A program made the translations under genes and the position numbers. A stretch of 64,000 nucleotides of DNA. Source: Enterococcus larvae. Lineage in GTDB: Bacteria > Bacillota > Bacilli > Lactobacillales > Enterococcaceae. Shown here in pieces: positions 7,679 to 17,197 of the stretch; position 1 is the stretch's first letter, and each line of letters starts with the position of its first letter. The stretch lies in NCBI RefSeq assembly GCF_017830045.1, contig NZ_JAEDXU010000008.1:169425-233424 (forward strand), in the 5' to 3' direction. The notes beneath the pieces were generated by a model, which was given only the letters and a program-made list of their open reading frames with translations, was not told the DNA's origin and made no database searches.

Positions 7679-10600
7679 TTAAAGTGGTGCATCCACTAGT
7701 TCCCATGTAATAACGCCCACATAGTCACCAATCGATTGTACAGCACCAATTTTGGTTTCCAGCTTCAAGCCGTCACCGCTCTCTGACCAGCTGTCATTGA
7801 TTTTGTATACTTCAGTATCAGAATTGGTATTTTTAGCCACTTCTTGCGAACTGGAATCTAATACTACATCTGCGCCGTTATACACATAGATCAATGCATC
7901 TGTGACAGTGTCTGTTCCGTTACTCAGGTCACTGGTTATCTTCGCCATCAGCTTCCACTGACTGCGAGTTTTCCGTGTATCCTGAACAGCCAGATCACCA
8001 GTCATAGTGGTTGGTTGATTGATTCGTTGAACAGACGTTTTGACTGTCTGAACCCCAAAATCAATCGTTGTTGGTGCTGAAACAAAGGTCAATCCACCAT
8101 ATAATTCTCCACCTGGGAGACCAATTTCATTGGATTCTGCTTCCAGAGAAATGAATGGACCAACAACAGTTCCGCCCTCAACAAAGGTTGCTTCCTGAGG
8201 GGAATCCCCTTTGGCATATGCCTTATTCAAAATATCTGTTTCAGAAGCACTGGCAGCTTTTACATTGAATGTTGCAACGACTGTGTGTGATGCTGGAACA
8301 TTTCCAACATTGATCGTCAACAAACGTGTGTTTTCATCGTATTCAAAGCTGTCAGTATCAACAGTGATCGGTGTACCAGGATCAGTTCCCGGTGTTTCCG
8401 ATGCATTGTACAAGGTGATTGTGATGCCATGATTGGCTTCATTAAATGACAACCCATCCGGCAACGTATCTTCCAATACAACATTTCCCCAGTCTTTTGA
8501 ACCGGCTTTTGTATTCACAGCTGTTAGGCTGTATGTCAATGTGTCGCCGACAGATACACTATCACCTGCACTTGATGTCACACCCTTTTGTAACGTAGGT
8601 ACGGGTATCACATCTGTAACAGTATATTTCTCAACACCTTTGAAGACAGCATCATGGTACGCATAATCGTTGTAAGGATTGATGTTTCCGGTACTGATAT
8701 TCGTAACCGGTGGTTTGACCAAGCCTGTTTGATCGTATAATACAGGGGTTTCTCCCGGTGCAGAGACTACTTGGGCAGCTGTATATTGCCCAGCAGTATC
8801 AGACAGATAAACACTAAGTTCCTTTGTCTTCTCTACATAGTAAGGAAGGTTAAATGACCAGCTTCCGTCGGATTGAACCGTTGTGGTCCCCAATAGAGTA
8901 CCTGAAGCACTGTCGCCTGAATTATAGTACACATGAACCAAAGCACCACTTTCAGCATTTTCACCTGAAAGGACTTTCGTTGCATTATTCAGATTTTCAT
9001 CCGTTAGTGCAGTCGGTTCCGGCGGTGTTACATCCAAAACAACTCGTTCTGGAGTTTGCAAATCAGAAGCCGTACTTGTATGCACAACGCTTGAACCTTC
9101 GTTCTCCTTTATCCCGCGCCAAGCACTAATAACTTCAATCTTGTATGCGGCAGTAAGAAATTCCCCATTAGGCACATCAATTTTGAAAATACCTGCTCTT
9201 TCATCATCACCATATACAGCGATTCCATCGTCATCTTCGCCATCTCCAATAGAAGAACCTACAGCTTCATAATAATCAGCAGGATCACTACTTCGGTATA
9301 CACGAACACGCACATGTACTTCATCAGTGTAGGCATCACGCATTCCTTCATTTTTACCTTCCGGAACGCTGGCGTGTCCCCAAATGTACTTGTCTGCATT
9401 AGTTGGCACACGCAGCTCATCAATGACTGCTGTTTGGTTATTCGCGGTCATCCTTGAGTAAGCGCTGGCTCCTTCAAAAGTGCTGTTGAAATCAGTATTG
9501 TTATCTGAAGTCCCCTGTGCAAAATTCACACCTGTCCAAACACTATTGATCATTGTCCAAGATTTACTTGGGTTTCCATCTAGATTAGCGCCTCTTTTCC
9601 AGACAGATAAATCTGATCCCGTCATATTAAAGGTTGAACCATTGTTATTCTCGAAGATCACAGCTCCACCAGTCCGGTCATTTCTGAAATCGAAATATTT
9701 TGGTTTGTTCATTGTAAAGTTTGTAACATTCGATGAAGAACTAAATACTCCTGAAGTTGCTGAAGCAGTTCTTCCACGAACAACAAAGTACGCCCCTTCA
9801 TCTACATCCACATCCAAGGTCTGATTGTTACAGTCAATTGTTGCTCCATAGCCTGCACTCATCGATACACTTGAATCTTCATCTAATACTTTGAAATAAC
9901 TAGTAGCACCAGAAGAACCATTTCTAAACTGAATACCTTGATTGTGACCATTTGAACCGGGATCACGTTGCGTTCCATCTCCAGCTGTAGTCAGATTAAA
10001 TTCTGAACCACCGGAAACAACAACACCATTATTATCCCTGTACATTCTCAACACAGACTGATTTCCTGTCTTTTTAACTAGATTTATCTTTGAATTATTA
10101 GATGCTTCAAAGGTGTTGTTCCCTCGTGTGTAGAATCTAACTACTGCAGCCAATGACCCACCATCGGAATTTTCTGAAATTGCGTTCAATTCACTGTTAT
10201 CACTAACGATAAATTTCCCGCCCAGACTTTCCATCATGATACATGGAGCACCACTTGACGTAGCCAAGGAGTTGACATTTAAGACAGCTCCATTAGTAAC
10301 AGAAATCGTAGTAGCTGATGTCCCAGCATCCAGATACATAACACCATCAGTAGAACTTCCACCAGTCGAATATCCATTTAATGTCACTTCAGTTCCTTCA
10401 CCATCAAATGAAAAATCAGCTAATTGTGTTGCTTGAATCACATTATATGTGCTGCTATTTGTGACCGTGAGTTTTGAATCACCATCTACAGTTACTTGAG
10501 AACCTGCTCTAGCCGTAGAATAGAAAATTCGTACAATATTTGCTGTAACATTCGCATTGTCAGTTACCTTTAATGATTTTGCAATAATAAATGTGGTATT

Positions 10601-11605
10601 ACCTGTGTTACTAAGAGTTGTCTCACCACTGATCGTCACATCTGCTTCTACAGCTGAAATCAATGCCGAAGCATTTTCTGTAGTCGCAACATTGTCTAAC
10701 TCGAGTCCCCAATTGGCGCTGTTAGAGGTAGTACTCGTGAATATTGCTGCTGCGTTTGTTCCCTTTATATCCACATTCACTAACGATATTTTACTCCCTG
10801 CTGAAGCAGAGCCTAAGGTTACTGCTCTTGCTGCAAAATTAAGAGTAAATTTCGCAGCCCCGTTTTGACCATTGATCACTTTTGACGTTGTCACTGTTAC
10901 AGCAGCGCCAAAATCAATATCAGCTTTCAGATTGATCCAATCTACAGTTGGGCTCGTCAATGCAGTTTGCAGCTCTGACCATGAGGTAACATCAACAGGA
11001 TTTGTTGGCGTAGGCAAGTCAATAGACATAGGACTGATCATCATTCTTGCGGATTGTTGCAAATCAGCTGCAGCTTCTGTTATTTCATCCACTGCTTCTT
11101 GATCTACTTCCGGCTCTTCCTCAATCTCTTCCTCCTCTTTTGTTTCAAAAGAGATCGATGAGAGTTCATTCCCAGCAGAGTCAGTAAGCGATACACTCCC
11201 TGTTTCTTTAGAAGATTCGTTATCAGGAAGGACAACAAATGTTATTGAAAGTGCATGACCATTACCAGACAAGTCCAATTCTGCTCCTTTTAAATAATCA
11301 GAATCATCCACGCTGATTGCTACCTTCTCTTGGTCCGCGTCACTAAGTCCATCTACCAATTGCTCAACATCATAGCTAAATACCTCAGAAAAGTTTAATT
11401 TTAATTTTTCTTTTTTAGTGTTGGGGATAGAAAGTTTCACTTGTAAATACCCAGTATCTTTATAATTTGGATCAACAATCTCCAGATTATAATCAGCTTC
11501 TGAAGCTTTAATATTCCCAATAGTCAGGTACTTCGAAATCAAAACAATGGATAGAATAAGTGTGACAGCAACCCAAGCAATGCGATTCTTTTTAATTATT
11601 CTCAT
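7679..11605 (-). CDS. Large WxL adhesin with pectate-lyase-like adhesive region
   Basis: First structural gene of the locus, 1308 residues. N-terminal membrane/signal segment about 8-35; beta-rich domain to about 145; acidic linker KEEEEIEEEPEVD; then a long beta-helix-like region (about 200-720) beginning with WSELQTAL...WINLKADI and rich in Asn/Thr/Ser rungs, resembling the pectate-lyase-like adhesive domain of Gram-positive surface proteins. An Ig-like segment (about 880-960) and a DUF11-type domain (about 1010-1130, GDTLTYSLTAVNT, LEDTLPDGLSF) follow, and a C-terminal WxL domain (about 1150-1308, SQWKLMAKI, ITWELVDAPL). There is no LPXTG. It probably extends from the wall and binds a ligand; the ligand is unknown. 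AAAGGAGGAG precedes the ATG. Confidence 0.9.
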   Translation of the reverse strand: MRIIKKNRIAWVAVTLILSIVLISKYLTIGNIKASEADYNLEIVDPNYKDTGYLQVKLSIPNTKKEKLKLNFSEVFSYDVEQLVDGLSDADQEKVAISVDDSDYLKGAELDLSGNGHALSITFVVLPDNESSKETGSVSLTDSAGNELSSISFETKEEEEIEEEPEVDQEAVDEITEAAADLQQSARMMISPMSIDLPTPTNPVDVTSWSELQTALTSPTVDWINLKADIDFGAAVTVTTSKVINGQNGAAKFTLNFAARAVTLGSASAGSKISLVNVDIKGTNAAAIFTSTTSNSANWGLELDNVATTENASALISAVEADVTISGETTLSNTGNTTFIIAKSLKVTDNANVTANIVRIFYSTARAGSQVTVDGDSKLTVTNSSTYNVIQATQLADFSFDGEGTEVTLNGYSTGGSSTDGVMYLDAGTSATTISVTNGAVLNVNSLATSSGAPCIMMESLGGKFIVSDNSELNAISENSDGGSLAAVVRFYTRGNNTFEASNNSKINLVKKTGNQSVLRMYRDNNGVVVSGGSEFNLTTAGDGTQRDPGSNGHNQGIQFRNGSSGATSYFKVLDEDSSVSMSAGYGATIDCNNQTLDVDVDEGAYFVVRGRTASATSGVFSSSSNVTNFTMNKPKYFDFRNDRTGGAVIFENNNGSTFNMTGSDLSVWKRGANLDGNPSKSWTMINSVWTGVNFAQGTSDNNTDFNSTFEGASAYSRMTANNQTAVIDELRVPTNADKYIWGHASVPEGKNEGMRDAYTDEVHVRVRVYRSSDPADYYEAVGSSIGDGEDDDGIAVYGDDERAGIFKIDVPNGEFLTAAYKIEVISAWRGIKENEGSSVVHTSTASDLQTPERVVLDVTPPEPTALTDENLNNATKVLSGENAESGALVHVYYNSGDSASGTLLGTTTVQSDGSWSFNLPYYVEKTKELSVYLSDTAGQYTAAQVVSAPGETPVLYDQTGLVKPPVTNISTGNINPYNDYAYHDAVFKGVEKYTVTDVIPVPTLQKGVTSSAGDSVSVGDTLTYSLTAVNTKAGSKDWGNVVLEDTLPDGLSFNEANHGITITLYNASETPGTDPGTPITVDTDSFEYDENTRLLTINVGNVPASHTVVATFNVKAASASETDILNKAYAKGDSPQEATFVEGGTVVGPFISLEAESNEIGLPGGELYGGLTFVSAPTTIDFGVQTVKTSVQRINQPTTMTGDLAVQDTRKTRSQWKLMAKITSDLSNGTDTVTDALIYVYNGADVVLDSSSQEVAKNTNSDTEVYKINDSWSESGDGLKLETKIGAVQSIGDYVGVITWELVDAPL

Positions 11606-11717
11606 ATTTCTCCTCCTTTCCTCAAAAATGGTGTGTTTCTAACTATATAGAAGCACTTTATTTCAATTTCCACCGAAAAAGGAGATCATTAGATTTCATA
11701 TTGTGTTTTGACCTCGC

Positions 11718-11739
11718 CGTTTCATTTAGAAATGAAATA
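11718..11739. promoter_or_regulatory. Short palindrome between regulator and WxL operon
   Basis: Perfect TTTCATTT/AAATGAAA arms with a 2-base centre, just 3' of the regulator stop and about 115 bases before the WxL adhesin start. There is no T-run. It could be an operator or a weak terminator; the sequence does not decide. Confidence 0.35.
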
Positions 11740-11755
11740 CTGATTAAGGTAAAAA

Positions 11756-12481
11756 CTATGAATCTTCAGCAGAAGAATCCCACAAATCCAACATGTATCC
11801 TTTAGATCGAACGGTACGAATGGATATTGGGCTGACAGAGTTAGCCTCTATCTTTTCTCTCAGATGGAAAACCAGATTTGCTACACGATAATTCTGGTTA
11901 GTAAACTTTTCTTTCCATATTACTTCGAACAACTCTTTGTAAGTAACTGTATTGTTCTTGTTTTCATAAAGAAGCTCCAGCGTCTTGTATTCAAGTTTGG
12001 TTAACGGAATTTCTTTTTTACCCTGAATTTTTACACTGTGGTTTCTTGGGATAAGCTTTAATTTTTCGACCTCATCTGTACTTGCATCTACATCACAAGG
12101 CACATCTGCTCGGTCTTCCTCAATTCCTTTTTTCTTGCTTAAGCTATTTGAAATGATTAGTTGCAGCTCAGCTTCTTCGCAATCATCAGAGATGATCCCC
12201 AAAGCCCCTAACTGCAAATACACAGTTCGCATAATTTTTTGAGAGCTGGAAGAAAACACCCATACATAAGCATCCGAATTTTCTTTAAGCTTCAACAGGA
12301 TACTGCAGGTTTGTGCAGTGTCCACGGCAGCATTCTCATGAATGATCACTGCATCAAGCTCTGATATTTTCTGTTCAAAATCATCCATTGTCAAAGGAAC
12401 TACATTGATATCGTTTTTTTGAAGTTCATCTGAATAAGATTTATCAAGCTCTATTGATAAGTTGATAATACCTGCCTTCAT
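11756..12481 (-). CDS. Winged-helix regulator with degenerate receiver domain
   Basis: 241 residues, likely regulator of the WxL operon 150 bases downstream on the same strand. Residues about 1-115 have the alternating pattern of a receiver domain, but the usual acidic pair is missing and the strand that should end in the phospho-Asp reads LDAVIIHEN. The C-terminal 100 residues (about 135-235) form an OmpR-type winged helix (LTKLEYKTLELLYENKN, ELFEVIWKEKF, NLVFHLREKI, RTVRSKGYML). No kinase gene is adjacent. It probably works without phosphorylation, perhaps by ligand or protein contact; this is inference. GGGGAG precedes the ATG. Confidence 0.85.
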   Translation of the reverse strand: MKAGIINLSIELDKSYSDELQKNDINVVPLTMDDFEQKISELDAVIIHENAAVDTAQTCSILLKLKENSDAYVWVFSSSSQKIMRTVYLQLGALGIISDDCEEAELQLIISNSLSKKKGIEEDRADVPCDVDASTDEVEKLKLIPRNHSVKIQGKKEIPLTKLEYKTLELLYENKNNTVTYKELFEVIWKEKFTNQNYRVANLVFHLREKIEANSVSPISIRTVRSKGYMLDLWDSSAEDS

Positions 12482-13020
12482 AAATAACTCCCCTTTCTTA
12501 CCTCATTCATTATTTCATTCTTTTACCATTTAATTTTATTATTCTAATGTTTTTCATAACTTCTCAGGAGTTCCGAATCCGTCAAATTAAAACATTTTTA
12601 TTTTTTATACTTTTTTCTTAACAAAATTATTCTAAAACAAATATACAAATAAGTCCATAGCTCATTTTTTCTTTTTTTTATTAAAAATTCGATTTTCGTG
12701 AGAAAAAAGAAAGATTTTATTTATTTTTTGACGTGGAAGGAAATAGCGAAAACAACCAAAACACCAATAAAATCAAGGTTTAAGTCTGATTTTTGAATTG
12801 TTAATTTTTCGAATAAAAAATATTTTTTTCATGAAATAACCTTCTAACATTAAAGGAACATAAGCCATAAACTAAGTCGTTTTTCGAAAAAAAGAGGGAT
12901 CAAACCCCAATAATCAGCCAAGCATTCTACTAAAGATATACAAATTAAAGATATTTTTTTTATCATCGAAACACTTTTTTTATATAAAATAAGTTTAGTT
13001 TTCTAAACAATTGTCTTCAT
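12482..13020. other. AT-rich gene-free stretch
   Basis: About 540 bases of very AT-rich sequence upstream of the pseudo-receiver regulator, with several A or T runs. It must hold that gene's promoter, but I cannot single out one convincing -35/-10 pair. No coding frame is credible. Confidence 0.6.
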
Positions 13021-13021
13021 A

Positions 13022-13078
13022 TAAAAAAAGTCATAGCATATACGAATCAGAATGATTCACATATGCTATGACTCTTTT
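13022..13078. terminator. Bidirectional terminator after ttcA-like gene
   Basis: Long inverted repeat AGTCATAGCATAT/ATATGCTATGACT with T-runs on both strands, best on the minus strand, about 20 bases after the TtcA-like stop. Confidence 0.88.
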
Positions 13079-13098
13079 AATTAATGATTTTGGTGGTT

Positions 13099-13848
13099 CT
13101 ATTTACTAATACTTTTTTGCCAGAAGTCTTCATTTGTCCCCTGTTCCATCCCCATGACAAACTTCTCACGAATATCAGGATAGCTTTGGGACAGGCTGGA
13201 AACCAGTTGTTTGATTTCTTCTCGCTTTGTTTTCTTATCTACCGGGCAAGGATTGAAAATTACCGGAAGCTCTTCTCGCTTCACAAGTCGAATAATGTCT
13301 CTTTCCTGAAGATAGATCAATGGACGAATAAGAGATATCTCTGTCTTCGTCAGATAGCTGATTGGCTCAAAGCTTGACATTTTCCCATGAAAAAGAAAGT
13401 TCATAAAATAAGTTTCTATCGCATCATCTAAATGGTGTCCTAATGCTACTTTGCTGCAGCCCATATCCTTGGCGTGTTTATATAGGATACCCCTTCTCAG
13501 CTTTGCACAGAGGGAACACGGCGATCTTTCTTCTCGAATATCAAAGACGACCTCTGCAATGTTTGTCGGAACAACCTCCAGCTCATAGCCCAACGCTTCA
13601 ACAAAATCCTTCATTGGTTGAATATCCATATCAAAGCCCATATCAAGCGAAATCGGCACAATATCAAAGGAAAAGCCCAAGCGCTCCTGCCTGCGAATCA
13701 AATCCAAAAAGTAAAGCAGACTAGTGCTGTCTTTGCCTCCGCTCATACCAATGGCTACCTTATCCCCCGGCTCAATCATCTGATGAGACAAAACTGCTCG
13801 ACGGATTGGATTGTAATACAATTGATTATCTTTTTTCTTAAACCCCAT
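13099..13848 (-). CDS. TtcA-family tRNA 2-thiolation enzyme
   Basis: PP-loop ATPase of 249 residues. The ATP-binding motif SGGKDSTSLLY is at about 35-45, the cysteine pair CSLC in SPCSLCAKLRRG at about 110-115, GHHLDDAIET at about 137-146, and a further Cys lies in FNPCPVDKK. TtcA proteins use this Cys set for a 4Fe-4S cluster and thiolate cytidine 32 of some tRNAs; related Gram-positive proteins may act on another position, so the exact nucleotide is uncertain. GGAGGAG precedes the ATG. It appears to be a single-gene transcript ending at the terminator just downstream. Confidence 0.85.
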   Translation of the reverse strand: MGFKKKDNQLYYNPIRRAVLSHQMIEPGDKVAIGMSGGKDSTSLLYFLDLIRRQERLGFSFDIVPISLDMGFDMDIQPMKDFVEALGYELEVVPTNIAEVVFDIREERSPCSLCAKLRRGILYKHAKDMGCSKVALGHHLDDAIETYFMNFLFHGKMSSFEPISYLTKTEISLIRPLIYLQERDIIRLVKREELPVIFNPCPVDKKTKREEIKQLVSSLSQSYPDIREKFVMGMEQGTNEDFWQKSISK

Positions 13849-13954
13849 GACTTAAGCTCCTCCAAAATAAACCCACTATTATAATAATAAACTGCACCCA
13901 CAGCAGTATTTTTAGCCTTTTAAAACATAAAAACTATCTTCCAGTTTTAGCGTC

Positions 13955-15823
13955 CTATTCTGATTCATCAGCAGTATTATAGAAACTCGTCTTCAGACTA
14001 TATTGTTCACCTGAAACGATGTCATATTGTATCAACTGGTATGCCTCATAATATTCTTCCTGCGCTTTTGTCAGCGTCAGTTCTTTTTTCCATTCCCCGT
14101 TTTCGAGATAAAAGCCTTTTTCAAATGCAGGAAGCTCTTGCTGAACATTCAACAGTAACTGATAAAAACCACTCGTCTGCAAACCGCTTTGATCGAGTAA
14201 CGACGGTGCGAAGTAAAAAGGACTCGTTGTCACATCTTGTTCTTCTTTTCCAGTCAGCTTTCCAGCAGTATCATACATCAGGAATTCGGTTTTATGCATG
14301 GCAACTTCATCGTTTGCCTCCTTTATTTCATCAGAATAAATACTTGGCAGGTGGTCACCCCAGAAAACAACTAATGTTCGTCGATCCAACTGATTCAATT
14401 CAGAAATAAAATCTCTCAACGCTTCACTACTATAAGCAATATCCTGCATGTAGCTGTCGATAGCTTTCTTATTTCCTTCACTTTGAGAAGAATAGTTCAA
14501 GGTAGTGTATTTGTCGCTGTACGGCATATGTGTCTGCATTGTCACTAGATGAACAAATTGCGGCGTCTCGTCTGTATTCAGTAAATCCATGACCTCCTGA
14601 TAGGCAGCAGCATCAGAAATATAGGGATTATTTTCTATCTTGTCTGTATGCGTCATGGTATCTTCATAGAGAAACTCGTCGAAGCCCAATAGCTCATAAA
14701 CGTCCTTTCGTTTGTACATGGATGTATTATACGGATGGATCGCAGTTGCCTGATAATCTTCTGCCTTCAGCATTGAGACAATAGAAGGAACCTCTTCCAG
14801 TTTAGGTAGAAGCATGGTATAAGGTGTTGTCATCTGAGCATTGAAAAGCTCCATAGACATACTAGTCAGGGCTTCAAACTCAATATTTGCAGTACCACCC
14901 CCATAATTTTGTGACAGCATCTGGCCGCTGTATGTCTCTTCAGCAATTTTCTGGTAGTCCTCCAAAGGATTTTTGTCTGCAGTAACGCCTTTTAGTGCTA
15001 GAGGATTCGAAAAGCTCTCGCTCATCACAAAAATAATATTCGGCTGCTCCTGATCTGCTTCTTTATTTTTTTCATCAGCCAATTCAGTATACTCAGCTGT
15101 GATTTCTTCGATTCGTTCCTTTGAATAATCTGCCGGCTCTTCCATCGCAACGACCTTCAAATTATAGAGAAACCCGCCAATGAACCCCGTATTATAATAG
15201 TTCATTTTTTGACTGTATGGAATCCATAGCGCCGTTTTATTATACGCTTTTCTCAATAAATTATTTGGATTGTTGAAATCGCTGATGTAAAACAGCAAAC
15301 CTATAGAACAGACAAGTAAAACACCACGAATGATTTGCTGTTTTTTCGGTTTAAAAATGCTTCTATATAATGCATATCCAAATGCCCCAATTCCAGCCAA
15401 TGCAATCACGATCACCAGAATAAAAGGACCGGTTCCCACCATTTCCCTTAGCAAGCCAAACTCAGTGATCATCTTCAAATCATCCGGATAGATCGGCTCC
15501 GTCCGGTAAAACATCTTTTGGTAATCCGCAAAACCAAGTACGCCAATGATGATTGCATACATCAGACTCCCAATAGCGATTGAGCCGGACAACGTAACTA
15601 GAAACAAAAGAAAGACGGCCAATACCAAACAGCCTAAAAAGAATTTCTCTGTATGCCACGAAAAGGCAAAATTACGCGCTAGATCAACAGATAGATTATT
15701 TTGACACCATTGCAGATATAGATTGCTGAATATAACTAGGATAATCAAAAATAGTGCAATCAAAAGCCAATTTATCTTTTTTTCCTTCAAATATGTATTT
15801 AATCGTTTAAAATAATCCTTCAC
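13955..15823 (-). CDS. LTA synthase family membrane sulfatase-like protein
   Basis: 622 residues. Five membrane helices (about 18-205) are followed by an extracellular sulfatase-fold domain. Active-site elements: metal-binding Glu about 269 (FVMSESFS), nucleophile Thr about 311 in YGGGTANIE, QTHMPY, and WGDHLP with Asp/His about 490-491. Such enzymes transfer glycerol phosphate from phosphatidylglycerol to build or prime lipoteichoic acid, or modify other glycans. It diverges enough (DUF-like N-terminus, FADYQKMFYRTEPIYPDD) that a paralogue rather than the main LtaS is likely. The start is GTG at 15823 with GAGGGAG 7 bases upstream; the frame runs 38 codons further to an ATG lacking a ribosome site. 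Confidence 0.87.
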   Translation of the reverse strand: MKDYFKRLNTYLKEKKINWLLIALFLIILVIFSNLYLQWCQNNLSVDLARNFAFSWHTEKFFLGCLVLAVFLLFLVTLSGSIAIGSLMYAIIIGVLGFADYQKMFYRTEPIYPDDLKMITEFGLLREMVGTGPFILVIVIALAGIGAFGYALYRSIFKPKKQQIIRGVLLVCSIGLLFYISDFNNPNNLLRKAYNKTALWIPYSQKMNYYNTGFIGGFLYNLKVVAMEEPADYSKERIEEITAEYTELADEKNKEADQEQPNIIFVMSESFSNPLALKGVTADKNPLEDYQKIAEETYSGQMLSQNYGGGTANIEFEALTSMSMELFNAQMTTPYTMLLPKLEEVPSIVSMLKAEDYQATAIHPYNTSMYKRKDVYELLGFDEFLYEDTMTHTDKIENNPYISDAAAYQEVMDLLNTDETPQFVHLVTMQTHMPYSDKYTTLNYSSQSEGNKKAIDSYMQDIAYSSEALRDFISELNQLDRRTLVVFWGDHLPSIYSDEIKEANDEVAMHKTEFLMYDTAGKLTGKEEQDVTTSPFYFAPSLLDQSGLQTSGFYQLLLNVQQELPAFEKGFYLENGEWKKELTLTKAQEEYYEAYQLIQYDIVSGEQYSLKTSFYNTADESE

Positions 15824-15942
15824 GTTTATGCTCCCTCTTCCAATAAATGAGTACCTTACTATTTTATGTGTTGGCTGATAAAAAGTAAACTCTTTATTCC
15901 GCCCAAGACTCACCTGACCTCCTATTGATTTCTTCAATGAAA

Positions 15943-15995
15943 AACCACTGTTTGCCTCAAGCTGCCAAAGCCCCTTGTATGCCTCCAGTGGTTGG
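15943..15995 (-). terminator. Possible weak terminator upstream of LTA-synthase-like gene
   Basis: AACCACTG/CAGTGGTT arms enclose a 35-base loop and are followed on the minus strand by TTTTTC. It may end the ABC ATPase transcript, but loop size and short T-run make this uncertain. Confidence 0.35.
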
Positions 15996-16121
15996 ATGTC
16001 TTCTATGGTCGTTCTTATTTTGTCAGTTGTTACTCCTAGCTGTCAGTATATGGAAGAATATAGTCAGCAGCTGATGTTCTCAGCGAATAGATCAACAGGC
16101 TGATCTCAACTCTGTCCTTGT

Positions 16122-17015
16122 TCAGCTCACACATTGCGTCCTCACAAACAAGTCAACATAGATGGTATCCAATGTTTCCTTCGCCATTCGCTGATCAAAA
16201 ATCATCAGCTCCTGTTCCAGACAAAATTCTTTAAACGCTAAAAACTGCTCGGAGATAAACGTTCCTTTGATTTTATACGGAGAACAGATTTGATAAGGGA
16301 CATCGATTTTTTCTAAGAAGTTTGCAGCGAGCTCCTGTTTCGAAAGTACAAACTCGTATTCCGCCTCGTCTACTTTTATATCCTCATTCAAAATCAGTCT
16401 TCCTTCATGTAGAAATAGAATTGTATTTGCGATTTTTTCAATCTCATCCAAATTAGAAGAGGACAAAATAACCGTCACACCTCTTCTGTATAGCCTGTCA
16501 ATTATTCCACTTATCTGCTCCATATCGACCGGATCAAGATCATTAAACGGGTCGTCCATCAATAACAGCTTAGGATCATTCATTAAGGCAACACCCAACA
16601 AAAGATGCTGCTTCATCACCAAAGAATAATTTCTAACCTTTTCATCCATATAATCAGTCATTCCCAGTTCTTCTACAAGCCGGATCATCTCTTCCTTCGT
16701 CTTTCTATGTTCCTGACGAATAAATTCCATGTGATCCCACCCAGTCAGCTGTTGATACAAGATGGAGGGATCTTGAAGATAGGACAAATCAGCAAATATC
16801 TGATAATCCATAGCTGATCGACCACATACAATGATTTCTCCTCTGTCCGGCGCCTCGATACCTGCAATCAAATGCAGCAACGTGGTTTTTCCAGATCCAT
16901 TTGGCGCAACCAACGCGATAACCTGCGGCCTTTCAACCAAAAGATCGATATCCTCTAAAACCTGCTCTTGATCATAGCTTTTAGCAACATCCGTTATTTT
17001 TAATAGTTCGTTCAT
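16122..17015 (-). CDS. Orphan ABC transporter ATPase with degenerate signature
   Basis: 297 residues. Walker A APNGSGKTT at 38-46, Q-loop about 81, Walker B LLLMDDP with Asp154 followed by Asp155 where Glu is usual, and the ABC signature region reads NYSLVMKQHLLLG instead of LSGGQ. The C-terminal 90 residues are extra and unassigned. It has the overall look of CcmA-type ATPases of peptide or bacteriocin exporters, but no permease lies next to it. Weakened signature and catalytic Glu suggest slow hydrolysis or a regulatory role. ATG at 17015 is chosen because GGGAGTGGG precedes it; the longer frame start has no ribosome site. Confidence 0.82.
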   Translation of the reverse strand: MNELLKITDVAKSYDQEQVLEDIDLLVERPQVIALVAPNGSGKTTLLHLIAGIEAPDRGEIIVCGRSAMDYQIFADLSYLQDPSILYQQLTGWDHMEFIRQEHRKTKEEMIRLVEELGMTDYMDEKVRNYSLVMKQHLLLGVALMNDPKLLLMDDPFNDLDPVDMEQISGIIDRLYRRGVTVILSSSNLDEIEKIANTILFLHEGRLILNEDIKVDEAEYEFVLSKQELAANFLEKIDVPYQICSPYKIKGTFISEQFLAFKEFCLEQELMIFDQRMAKETLDTIYVDLFVRTQCVS

Positions 17016-17120
17016 TTTTTCCCACTCCCAGCCTTCGTACATTTCCCAACTTTCCATCTTTAGTCTATCTGTAATCTGTTGCAGAAATGTGAAATTTGAA
17101 ACTTAAATTTCGAAATTTCT

Positions 17121-17148
17121 TTGAATTATCTGAGAATAAAGTTATAAT
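17121..17148 (+). promoter_or_regulatory. Promoter of AIM24-family gene
   Basis: TTGAAT (17121-17126), 16-base spacer, TATAAT (17143-17148), about 50 bases before the ATG. Confidence 0.7.
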
Positions 17149-17197
17149 TAAAACGTGTTATACATTCTAACTATTTACCTTAAAGAGGGGGAGAAAA

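Noticed and set aside
15824..15937. 38-codon N-terminal extension of the LTA-synthase-like gene
   Set aside because: The upstream ATG has no ribosome site and the extension is not hydrophobic or conserved-looking; GTG at 15823 has GAGGGAG at good spacing.
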